Shown piece by piece: positions 28,901 to 39,541 of a DNA stretch of 64,000 bases (positions are counted from its first letter, which is position 1; the number at the start of each line of letters is the position of its first letter). The stretch is from positions 77,821,303 through 77,885,302 of the forward strand of contig OZ023274.1 in assembly GCA_964007475.1 (NCBI GenBank), read 5' to 3'. The translations under genes were made by a program, and so were the position numbers. The notes under the pieces were generated by a model, which saw only the letters and a list, made by a program, of their open reading frames with translations, made no database searches and was not told the DNA's origin. This DNA comes from Hybos culiciformis. Its lineage: Eukaryota; Arthropoda; Insecta; Diptera; Hybotidae.

Positions 28901-31900
28901 CTCTTACAATCAAATAAAAAATAATAACTACCATAACTTCTGTTTGAAATTATATTCATAATAAGTAATTTTTTTTTTTAATTTCTTTACAATAAGTTAA
29001 TTTGATTTATACGGCTTCTAAAAGTGTTAAACCAAAATATCAATTCTCTGTGTGTATATACTGCTAGGATTTGAGAATTAAAAAGCTATCCCATGTCCAA
29101 AAATAGGCCAGGTAGGGACAGAAAAGAATAGAATGAAAATATAATTGCAATTATTATAAAAACCTGGATATCCACTTAAAGTAAGTGACTTTATTTTTAA
29201 AATGTATTTTAATACTTTTTAAAATTTTCTTTTTATGTTGCAATAAAAATGCAAAGCTCTTATAAAACATTTAAAAGAAGTTAAAAAAAATGTATATACA
29301 TGTATTTTTTTTTTCTAAACTATATAAAAACCTCATTTTAATATACCCTGTTTTTATTTTTATTTCGGGAAATATAGCCTTAGGTTTTAGATATTTTGCG
29401 GAAAAAAAAAAGATATTTTTTTTTTTCAAATATTTGGTATACTAAATTCAGTTTAGCACTTAAAGTGGAGAAAAATTTGATTTTATTTATATATGATATT
29501 GTTATTTAACATTTCCTGAAATAAGGGTTTGCAATTAAATTTTCAATAGTAAACTTCTATTACTTATCAACATCAAGATTTATGTAACATTTTGGAAATG
29601 AAAAAGTTACGCGAGACGTTTAATTAAAAAGTTTAAATAATATTTTAAGAATTTGAATTAATTTTTAAATGTATAAAATTAAATAGAAAATTTTTGAAGC
29701 TGGTTCATAATCGCTACTTTTTTATATTCTGTGAACCGAGCATACTTCAGTAGCAGGACTTCAATAAAACCAGAAATTATAACTTTAAACGGAAAAATAT
29801 TGTAGAAATCATCTGAGTTCCATTAAAATTTGTGAAAATTATCTTTTTTGGTATTTTCTTTTTTGAAATTTTAATGTTCTCAGAAAAAATTAATAAAAAG
29901 ACTGAAAAAATTTTCATTTAGCAGCAGACTTGTTTATGCTTTTTTATGCTTTTTATAAAATTCGTGGAAATCTATTCTTGTAAATATTTCTGCATTTCAA
30001 ATTTTATTTTCTTTTTTATTTCCTTGGTTCTACATATACAAAATATTAGGAAAAGCCTTTAAGTATTCTGTGGGCATAAAAAAGCTACATCTCATTTGAT
30101 AATAATATAATAACAGAACGAAGATATATTAATGTCCATCCATTCAAGTTTTACTGCTTAAACGTGTGTGAAAAATATTATCATTTACCAGATGCTACTT
30201 TTTTTTTTTGGTTGATGTTAAATTGGTATAAAAACGAAAAAAATTTTTTTTTCAGATACAAAGATCTAATTTCAAAAAATTGTTAAAATATTTTAATGCA
30301 TAGGTATTAAATATTAAAAATAAACCGGAATGACGGTCATGGATTTATATATATATATATATAAAAACAAATTTTTTCTTTTTTTTTTGTTTTATTTTAT
30401 TATCAAAAAATCGTTTTACAAAAAATAATAAAAATAATTTCGGGTTTTTTTGCATCAAAATAAAAATAAAAAAAAATAAAATACAGGAAAAACTCAAAAA
30501 ATAATCAAAAATTTAATAACAATTTGAAAATTGTATTTGAAATGAAAATAATTACGTTGAAAATAAAATACGTATATATATGTAATTCCTTAAAAGTTAT
30601 TTGTTAACGTTGTTACATGCAATGGCTGTGTTTGTCAAATTTTAGAATTCCATATCTTTTTTTTGTGAATATAATTTTCACTAAGCAGATGATGACTTGC
30701 CCTTATCAACAGTCGATTACATAAAATTAAAAAAAAAATTATTTGATTACCATTTTTCACTATATACATATGTTAATTTTAATGGTCTTATTATAAATAT
30801 ATGACCGGAAAATGGTATTTAAGAAGCATTATTATTTTAATATTCCTTTATTGTGACAAATACAGAACTAATATAAACTAAAAACTTTGAAATCCAAATT
30901 TTATTATTAACAAAACTGTATCGAAATGTTTCTTAATTTCTTTAATTATTGAAATTACATCTAGATAATATAGATATGTATATCCATCAAATACCAAATT
31001 ATTAAAATAATATAATTAATAGAAAATAATAAAAAATTAATAGAAAATAATTATGTAAATATTTTTATTTCAAAGAAAATCCAAATTCATCATAATTTTA
31101 TGTAAAATTTATTTATATAGTAACTTAAGAATGCTCGCTATATACTTAAATTAGAGGTCTTTTCTTAGAAAATTACAATTATTTTAGTAATTTTATGCAA
31201 TAAAATGAAAAAATTTCTCACGTAACACGAAAAATTGTAGTTAAAATATTTTTGAATTTGAATTGTTTCAATTCAAACGACGTTGGGCTTTTAATATCAA
31301 AAATAATATTCTCCGTAGACACGGTAATATAGATTTGTACGCAGATAAGTTAAAAATTAATCCGAAAAATATGCAATAAATTTTATGGATTCTCTCCAGA
31401 GTTAATATAAATATTTCGATTTCTTAAAAACATTTTGTTTTCTGTAAGAAGTTTTGGTAATGATTTTTCTATAAGTTACTGAAAATATTCTAAATATTAC
31501 AAAGCTTGTTCGATTTGTGCGAGATGTAAATATTATATTAGTTAGTACTTTTACATGTCTATATAATTTCTGTATATACGAAATAATTTGAGTTTTCGTA
31601 TAGAAAATATTATTGTACTTCTGCTGTTCTATATTTTTTAATTGATTTTAATAAATCACGTGAACAGTAAAGATACAGAGAATTTCAATTAAAAAAATAT
31701 ATTATTTTAAAAATTTTGCATTTTTGTGACAACCCTTATATAACTTTAAAAGGCTCTTTTTTGTCCCCTATCTCACAAATAATTTCAATCAGCATTTGCT
31801 TAGAAGAAATGAAAAAAAAAATTCATAATTTCTCCCTTATTCTTGTAAATACATAGTTCTTTATTTTCATTTCATTTTTTTTTTTTTTTTAATTCTTAAT

Positions 31901-32831
31901 CTGTAAACATGTCTGGAATTTATAAATTTTTTATTATGTTAAATGAGGATCTACTATGACAATATTTTGCCATAACTTATATTTTTTTTTTTTTTTTTTA
32001 TTATTATTAAAAGAAGAAGAGTACACAATAATGTCCGTTTGCCAGAAATAAACAAGAGTATTCTTCCTTTTTGAAGAATTTTATTATTCAAATCCTTAAA
32101 AATAGATTCTGAAAAATAATTTTCAGTTCATTTTAATATAATATCAAATATATGATTAAAATTTAAAAGTTACATGTCTCCCCATTACATTATTAAGTAA
32201 TACAATTAAGTTATTCTGAATTTTTTTTTGAAATACATAATAATGTACATAATGCGTGAAATAATTTGCTTTATTTAAACAAATAATAATTGTATTCATA
32301 AATTATCAAATAAAGATGCGAAAAAATTTATTTTATCACGAACATAATTATATACCTAGTTAAAGTTAAATTTTATTGATACTCAATATTTGATATTAAA
32401 TTTCATAAAATTCAATATTTACCATGTACATATTTACTTTCCTATAATGGTCTGCCCCAGAAAGTTTCATTTATTATAATATTGTAGGATCTTCTATAAA
32501 AAACCCTTAACCATTGTGCAGGAAACTAAACTATAACTAGGTTTGAACTGATACTTGGTACTAATAGCTTTGGGGTCTTAAGGCTGGCTTAATTTAGTAT
32601 TGATATATTAATTTTTTAAACAATTTTTTTTTTCAATGTTCCGAGAATGTTGAAATTTTGAAATCAGGGCTGTAATTGTCGAAAAATACCAAATATTCTT
32701 ATATCCTAAAGTGGGCAGGCTCTTATTAATAATAGTAAAATCTTCATTTTTATTAGACATTAATCCAAGGGTGAATTTTAAATCCAATGCTTCTTTTCTT
32801 CATATTTTCGTGCCTTTATGATCTTCATCCA
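25948..32831. other. A+T-rich non-coding DNA, no gene seen
   Basis: The longest open frame in the window lies here (26643-26978, 111 codons opened by a GTG). It becomes a phenylalanine/tyrosine/isoleucine-rich string that I judge spurious. Two tandem copies of AATAAACCTTC are at 28319-28342. A 15-bp word, ATTAATAGAAAATAA, is repeated near 31015 and 31036. No RNA gene or transposon end could be supported. Confidence 0.55.
30346..30363. repeat. (TA)n microsatellite
   Basis: About nine TA units, following a short non-repetitive segment (TGACGGTCATGG). Confidence 0.8.
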
Positions 32832-32855
32832 CTCTCTAAATAAATTTTGGCTAGA
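32832..32855 (+). repeat. Left terminal inverted repeat (24 bp, perfect)
   Basis: Exactly complementary to 33649-33672. Sequence identity stops abruptly at 32855/32856, where the arms diverge into different CTAGAT-word arrangements. Confidence 0.92.
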
Positions 32856-33130
32856 TTGTGGGTAAAAAAACTAGATTGAGCAACTAGATTGTGTGCAACT
32901 AGGATCTAGTTGGAAATCTAGCTTCCAAAATTTACCTAGATTCTAGTTAAAATGCCAAACTAGATTCCTAGTGGAATTCTAGTTACCAAGGCTAGATCTT
33001 CCATTTTTTTTACTAGAATCTAGTGACTTTTTTTTATAAAAAAAAAAAAAAATTTATTCTAATATTTTTTTTTATTTATTACAATTTTTCTTTATTAGAT
33101 TTTTATTAAATTCTAATTTTATTTCTTACG

Positions 33131-33205
33131 CCTTCTTCCGGATTCGAACCTGGTTCTTTAACATTGCAATTCGCCAACACTACCACTCAGCTACGGTATT
33201 GAAAT
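33131..33205 (-). ncRNA. tRNA-like segment with A and B boxes (SINE-type, not a functional tRNA)
   Basis: On the minus strand the segment contains TAGCTGAGTGG (A-box-like, 33183-33193) and GGTTCGAATCC (a perfect B box, 33140-33150), spaced as in tRNA genes. An anticodon-loop-like TTGCAAT lies between them and would put GCA in the anticodon position, which is Cys-type if homologous. The acceptor, D, anticodon and T stems cannot be closed properly; in the T stem only three of five pairs form. The segment is therefore tRNA-derived rather than a working tRNA. Any pol III transcript would run leftward, away from the element centre. Confidence 0.6.
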
Positions 33206-33249
33206 TTAAAATGTATATAAAATAGAAAATATAAATTTGGTATACACAT

Positions 33250-33312
33250 TTTCTTTGTGGTGTGTTAGTTATTTGCAATTCTAAGGACGCAGGTTCAAAT
33301 CCCGAAGACAGC
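33250..33312 (+). ncRNA. Second tRNA-like segment, mirror copy of the first
   Basis: On the plus strand GGTTCAAATCC (33292-33302) is a near-perfect B box. The preceding GTGGTGTGTTAG, TTGCAAT and CTAAGGACGCA align with the minus-strand copy at 33131-33205 (GTGGTAGTGTTGG, TTGCAAT, TTAAAGAACCA). Its A box has decayed. Orientation is rightward, so the two cores are head-to-head and would fire outward through both arms. No cloverleaf can be closed, so this is not a functional tRNA gene. Confidence 0.55.
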
Positions 33313-33648
33313 AAAAAAATCTGGTATCAATAATTGAAATCTAGCAAGGAGAAATAGATGATAATTGCAGAAACTAGATTTTAATAATTTTTCAAATTTG
33401 TCTAAAACTATTTTAAAACTATATTCTAGTTTTAAATTTCCGTTCTTGTAATCTAGTTTACCAAAATAACTGGAATATTAATGATCTGAAATGGAATCTA
33501 TGTTCGGTAAATAATTTGTAAAATTTTACCTAGAAATCTAGCTTTTGAGAACTAGATTTTTGCGTAAACTAGCTTCTGAAACTATAAAACTATTTTCAAT
33601 AATTGAATTTCCCAGTAAAAATCGTTTAACTAGATCAAAGCTAGGGAT

Positions 33649-33672
33649 TCTAGCCAAAATTTATTTAGAGAG
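33649..33672 (-). repeat. Right terminal inverted repeat (24 bp, perfect)
   Basis: Exact reverse complement of 32832-32855. It ends ...TTTATTTAGAGAG, after which the flank begins CATATC. Confidence 0.92.
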
Positions 33673-36600
33673 CATATCAAATTAAAAATATAAACGTTAT
33701 ACACAAAAGTTTCTGAAAGATAATAACATGGAATAAATCGTGATAGATGGATAATAAATTTTATGTTTGATTCTGTTTAGGTTGCTTATATTAATTAATT
33801 TTCTAAACTTTACTATATACTCTTAAAAAAATGAAAGAAAAATGATTTCAACAACTTGCGTCTTAGAATCTCTTAGGTCAGATCGTCAATAGTCCTTATG
33901 GCGAAGGCCTTATGTATTAAATTTGTTTTCACTTTCAAAAATAGAATAGATACTAGAATATTATAAATATACACTTTACTTTTCATAACATTATTCTAAA
34001 AAATAAGACATTATATTCTATTTTTTTTTTTTGGTGAAGATATACCTATTAATTCAAAAATTATTTTACCATATTCTTTTAAATTTCCTAAAGCTCTATG
34101 TCTAAACAATTTATTCAAATTATCTCTTTTGTATATAAGTTTACAAATTTTGTTATAATATTTAACAAGCTTCCTGTAATATGATGAAAATGAATAAAAA
34201 ATTCTACAATAAATTCCAACTAAAATGGACATCATCATAATATACTCAAAAAGAGGGAAATTTATTTATTTATGACTTTTAAATATTAAAAATGTTTATA
34301 AAACCTATATAAAATGATAAACGAAAAGAAAAAAAAAAAAAACGAAAAAGAAAAATATTATTTTAATGCAAATTTTAATGATTATATCTGACAAAAGTTG
34401 GTTATTTTAAATCTAAGATAAGAAAGTTGAAATAAATAAAAAGCAGGAGAAAAATATAATAATATTATAAATAATAACATATTATATAGACTATAAAAAA
34501 AACAAATTTAACATGGGTAATCTTCTTTTTGCATAACAAATGGTTTTTATTGAGTTTTTTTTTTTCTTCTATGAACTTTGGTCTGTGTTATGGTTACGAA
34601 ATTCCGGTAGAAAAAAACACCTCAAGCAAAAATAACGAAAAAACCAACAAAAATGTTTAATAAATTTTCAATCAAAAGGCTTGAATCAAAATTTTGATTT
34701 TCCTGTTCTGAGCAAAAAATAAGATAACATTCAATTTTTACTTAAAAATATTAAGTTTCCAAAATTTGGTTTATTTTTTTGTTTCACGTGTAGTAAAGAC
34801 AGCTTAAATGTATTAAAATTACAAATATAAGTATTGCAGAGACTTTCAAACAAGATAATTTTTAAAAGACGTAACTTTTTTTTCTTTTTTGATTTTTTAT
34901 TCGTTTTTAAGATAATAATGAATTTTCATTAATTCAGTTCAAATATAGTAAGAAATTATTCGTTCAGCATTTTCTTTTATACCTCTATCTGTATGCAACG
35001 TAAAAAAAGAAAATTTTAACTGATATGCATATTTTTTATTTTTTTTGCTCAAAATATTATTTTCGAATGCTATAAATTTTCACTTTAGTAGCCTCATTGT
35101 CAGAGATAATTTGTAACAATGGAATGAAATATATAATGTGAATTTGAAATTTGATATAATTTAAACCAGGACGGCCGTTACACAAAAAAAAAAAAAAACT
35201 AAAAAGGCAAGCAGCGTCTGCATACATTTTCCGTAATCAGAGAAAAATAAAAAGTTGTCAGTACCATCACCCGCCATAAATTCATTTATCTTTCGCTTTT
35301 AAATGAAATACGTTTTTGAATGAATATGAAATGTGTATTTCATGCATATAATAATATGTATAAAATTTTCATTTTATTTCCTAATATTCGTATTTATATT
35401 TATATATATATATAATAAAAACACATAGTTTTCCCCTATATACACAAAATTTTAAAATTTTTTGATATCTTTTTTTCACATATAATGATTTTTCACATAA
35501 ATGTGTACAAAATAACAACATATGTTTTAATTCATGCTGGGTTGTTATAGTGTTGTTATAATTCAATTATATTAAAAAGAACAAAGGTACCTATATAATA
35601 TAATAATGAAGAAATTTTCAAAAGTAATAATTTTTGAATTTTTAATATTTTTAAAAGTGAAAATTATTTTTATTATGCATTCTAATAATAAATTAAGGAA
35701 AATAATTTTATTATTAATTTTATATATGTTTTATGAATTATTATTAATGTTAATGATGATGATGATATAATTATATTTTTGTCAAAGGTGACATTTTTAT
35801 ATTATGTACATTGTTATCATTGTTGCGTTTAATGCATTATTTTTTTTTTTTCAAAAAATTTGTGATATGATTTTTGAATAAAGAAACTCTGAGATAGAAT
35901 AGAAACACCCTGCTTTATATTATTTTATATAAAAGGGTTAGTAAAACTGGAAAGAATTTTTTTTTTTTGGCAATAAACTTTATCGAACTGACTAATATAC
36001 TAATAAATCTTTTAGTTTTTTCTGCTGACAAAACAAATTTAAAAAAAAAAAATGTTTTATTGAGTTAATGATAACGAAATGGAAATAATTTTAATAAATT
36101 TTCTTATGTTGGAGCTACATTTTTTTTAAAAGTTATAGTTACTTAAATATTATAATCACCTTTTATCCGTAAAGAATTTTTATTAAGTACTGTAACTATT
36201 TTGGCAAACGTTGAAGTCAATTATTTTAAAAATAATTTCTATTACTAAACAGACAATCCAAGTTCAAGGGCTGTTCTTTTCTGGTTATAAATTATCTCAA
36301 ATTTATGAATATACAATATAGAAAAACCTTTTTTCTTCCTTATTATAATCCTGTCGAAGATTATTATAATCCGTTCTAAGATGTAAAATATTCATCATTT
36401 AAGTTTTTGCATAAAAAAAATTCTCTATTTTAAATCGCTGAATAATGCACATTCTTTAATATAAAATTACACTTTAATTGACATCATAAAAAAAAGAACA
36501 AATAAAAAAAAAAGCAAGAAGGCAAATACAATTTACAATATTCTCTGTTTAATATTTATTAGTTTATTGTTTAAGCAAAGTTTATTGCATTTATTTCCTC

Positions 36601-38114
36601 TAAATTCAAATATTACACATGGTGTTAAGTTTACAACACTTTAAATTACTATGATAGCAACAACGTTTTGTTTCGAAATAAATAAATATTGAAAATTGTT
36701 ATGCTTGATTTGAACAACTACAAGAACAATTTTCAGTTTCTTGCTCATTATCGCGAATACATTATACTCTTGAAATAAGAAGAGCATTGTAATATTTTTT
36801 TGTTTAGAAGAACATTTGATGCCAATTTTTTGCTCATGTTAATAAAAATTTGTATAACGTATCCACAATTTTCACACAGCAAAGATATCAATAAACATTT
36901 TTGACACTTTCTTTCATCACAGCGATAAAAGTCAAAGTGCTAAAATTATATGTACATCCAATTGTCTTTCAAATACTATGACTTGTAAATTAATTCGATG
37001 CGTGCGTCAAAAAAAAATCAAAAAGAAGACTGTTTCAAAATAATATTTTTCTTAAACTTTTCATTTAAAAATTTTTTGTTACAGCAGTTCATTATGGAAA
37101 TAAAAGTCGTAAAAAAATTTACTCATCTTCGAATTCTGAAATATTCTACTGAAAACTCAAATATCAAGAAAAAAAAAATAGTTTTTAATCGTATAAGGTT
37201 CCGGAATTAAATATTATATTCTCATAGATTTTATAATTAAAAATTTTCGTATCCTTCTTAAAGATTTTGCAAATAAAACAAAAACTTTTGTAATTATATT
37301 TTTCATATCATATGAATAAGTTTTTGAGGTAACTTTGCCATAAATTTTATATTTATACTGAAATTTGACTCAATTTTCTGAAACAAGTTTATAATATAAG
37401 AGAAAAGATTGCAAAAATTTCCAATAATGTCAATTTTATTATAACAATTATAAAATCATTGCATATTCAAGCAATTAGTAGTGATTCCTTTAGCAATAAA
37501 ATATTTAGAATTTATGTACATATATATATATACCTATATTTTATAATTCAAATTCAATTTAAATATTGACATTTATTTACCAAATAATATTTTAGTAGTA
37601 TCTTCTTCTCTATATTATTTATTTATTATCTATTTACATTTATATTTCTAAAAAGCATTTTGAAAATTTATTTCATGTATATATACATAAATGTATTTTA
37701 CAATGATTATCATTTTTGGAGTAGTTCTTCAAAGTTAACAAAACAAATATTTTATTTATAATAAAGAGTTTAAGCATTCCTTAAAATATAAATTTCCAAT
37801 ATTATTTTAATATAGAATTTTTAATTTTTGGAACAAAAATACAAAATAATTATTGAAATTAGTTTTGAACTTTTGATATTAAATATTTGAATCAATGGGC
37901 AGAAAGAGATTTTTTTTTCGTTCTAAATCGAAAAGATATCAAATCTTTTAATGTTCTAGGTTTTGGACACAAATATTCTCTAATAAAGGAAACTACTTTT
38001 ATTTTAAGCTATAGTATACATTATCATTTGTGTTAAATTACAAATCTTTTATAAATATTCCTTATTTATTGAGAAAAGTTTTTGATTATAATTGATTGAT
38101 TATTTTTTAATATA
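33673..38114. other. A+T-rich non-coding DNA, no gene seen
   Basis: Holds homopolymers and a diverged 21-bp tandem pair at 36340-36381 (TTATTATAATCC shared). A short (GAT)n run lies at 35751-35766. A slightly G+C-richer patch at 35165-35275 carries no recognisable feature. The open frames at 34011-34238 (minus) and 35381-35566 (minus) have no protein-like pattern. Confidence 0.55.
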
Positions 38115-38306
38115 CACTAGGTAGAAAAAGTCTGCGTACGGGCTCGTTTTCTTATTTTTTGTTCGACATGTTCCCAGTTTTTGAAATCATTTAAAAGAAC
38201 TCTATAAAAAAAATTTTTTTGTGAAAAATTTTTTTTTTTTCAAAATTTAAATTTAGAGAAATCTCAATTTTTGGAAAAATCTGCGTACAGCCGTTTTTAA
38301 GGCCGC

Positions 38307-38399
38307 GTCTCAGAAATTAACTAGTAATGTCATTTGAAAGGCAATTGAATGTAGATAATTTTGCACCATATAATTTTATCCCTACGATAAGGGAAAGTG
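38307..38399 (+). repeat. Left inner palindrome arm, 93 bp identical to its partner
   Basis: This segment is the exact reverse complement of 38486-38578 by my reading. The outer arm sequence (about 38170-38306 against 38579-38715) shows clear substitutions and small indels. The left arm then has a 10-nt insertion (TTAAAAATTG) relative to the right before the innermost stem at 38409-38424 (pairing with 38471-38486). Confidence 0.88.
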
Positions 38400-38424
38400 T
38401 TAAAAATTGTCTTTGAAAGTCATA

Positions 38425-38470
38425 AAAAGAAGCGGTTCTAACCTATTTGCCAGCGGTTCTAAGCTATTTC
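38425..38470. repeat. Palindrome spacer with an 18-bp tandem pair
   Basis: The loop between the arms contains AGCGGTTCTAACCTATTT (38431-38448) and AGCGGTTCTAAGCTATTT (38452-38469). They differ at one base and are separated by GCC, giving a 21-bp period. The rest of the spacer is A-rich. Confidence 0.85.
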
Positions 38471-38485
38471 TATGACTTTCAAAGA

Positions 38486-38578
38486 CACTTTCCCTTATCG
38501 TAGGGATAAAATTATATGGTGCAAAATTATCTACATTCAATTGCCTTTCAAATGACATTACTAGTTAATTTCTGAGAC
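38486..38578 (-). repeat. Right inner palindrome arm, 93 bp identical to its partner
   Basis: Exact reverse complement of 38307-38399. It continues outward into the more diverged outer arm ending near CTGGGAAC at 38708-38715. Confidence 0.88.
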
Positions 38579-39504
38579 ACCACATTAAAAACGGCTGTAC
38601 GCAGACTTTTCCGAAAATTGAGATTTCTCAAAATTTAAATTTTGAAAAAAAATTTTTTTCCCAAAATAAAACTATTTTTATTGAGTTCTTTTAAATGACA
38701 TCAAAAACTGGGAACTTTTAGCATTTTAAATAAGTTTCAATTGTCAATTTCGTATATTATTTTGATTTGATTTTCAAAACATATATTTTAATAAAAAATA
38801 GTTTGTAAATTATTGTATTAGAGAAGGAGAATTAATGCAAATGCAAAATTAATAAAGTTCAGATTTTAATTGGTGTGATATGTGAATCAATGTTACCACT
38901 ATTACTTACCTTAATCACGGAAAACAAACAACATGAATCCGAAAGCCAAATAAAATATTTTTATAATTGAGAGAAGAATATTTAATTGAGAGTTTCATTA
39001 AATACTAAAAAAAAGTGGGATTTAAAAAATTATACATATTATATTGCCTTTATAATTTTAACACATAGTTTCGTAAGGTCAAGTTATGAAAATTTTGATA
39101 TTTTTCTTTTAACTACTCTAATTGTCACATATGTTCAGAAAAAAAAGGTGGTTTTTTAATTTCATCTTTACACTCAGTGTTTTTTATTTATTGTGTATAA
39201 TAAGTTTGGTTTACGGTTGAATCATTGGAAAAATTTATTTAAATCAAAAAGCCACATCGTCTTCCTTTAGGATTTAAACCTTCGTTGTATATGTAATTCC
39301 ATTTACATTATTATTAAAATGAACTGTATACATATAAGGGCTAATACGCATTTTGATAGTCGAATTTTTAATTGTTATCTTTCCCAACTTAAACACAACA
39401 AGCAAAGTTTTTAAAATGATTCAAGTATCGTAACGATGGTATGTTTAATTTTCGCAAGGACAGTCCTTGGCAAGTGTATGTTTTATGTGCTGAAATAAAA
39501 GTAC

Positions 39505-39541
39505 GGGTCACTAAAAAAAGGGTCACTAAAGTAAGGGTCAC
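39505..39541. repeat. 15-bp tandem repeat, about 2.5 copies (GGGTCACTAAA...)
   Basis: Copies start at 39505, 39520 and 39535, each with GGGTCAC. The first two continue CTAAAAAAA and CTAAAGTAA, and the third changes to AGCTG. The array falls inside a short minus-strand frame (39389-39583), where it produces a repeated VTLTLVTLFLVT pattern. That frame is not otherwise convincing. Confidence 0.85.

Larger units (their letters stand above)
32832..33672. mobile_element. 841-bp inverted-repeat element with CTAGAT words and two tRNA-like cores; family unknown
   Basis: The two ends are perfect 24-bp inverted repeats (32832-32855 and 33649-33672), starting CTCTCTAAATAAATTTTGGC inward. Both arms are packed with variants of CTAGATT and its complement, roughly ten in the left arm and a similar number in the right. 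Near the centre lie two tRNA-like segments in opposite orientation (33131-33205 minus, 33250-33312 plus), which align with each other over about 50 bases. No open frame is present. No convincing target-site duplication could be fixed: the left flank ends CATCCA and the right begins CATATC. It is therefore a non-coding fold-back or MITE-like element, or a head-to-head pair of tRNA-derived SINEs captured by a transposon. I do not recognise a published family. Confidence 0.75.
38115..38731. mobile_element. Palindromic DNA transposon/MITE, Tc1/mariner-like organisation, right tip lost
   Basis: Two long arms are inverted: left about 38170-38424, right about 38471-38715. They are separated by a 46-bp spacer. 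The left tip starts after a TA (TATA then CACTAGGTAG) and carries AGTCTGCGTACGGGC. A closely related word, ATCTGCGTACAGCC, recurs about 150 bp further in (38279-38292) and in the right arm (38594-38608). A pair of direct repeats inside each long terminal inverted repeat is the IR/DR arrangement of several Tc1/mariner elements. The right outer copy is missing: beyond CTGGGAAC (38708-38715) similarity fades. No transposase frame is present, so it is non-autonomous. The superfamily assignment is inferred from the IR/DR layout and TA flank only. Confidence 0.72.

Noticed and set aside
33131..33312. Functional tRNA genes
   Set aside because: Despite good B boxes, the acceptor and anticodon stems do not pair and the T stem is only partly formed. 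The two copies sit inside an inverted-repeat element.
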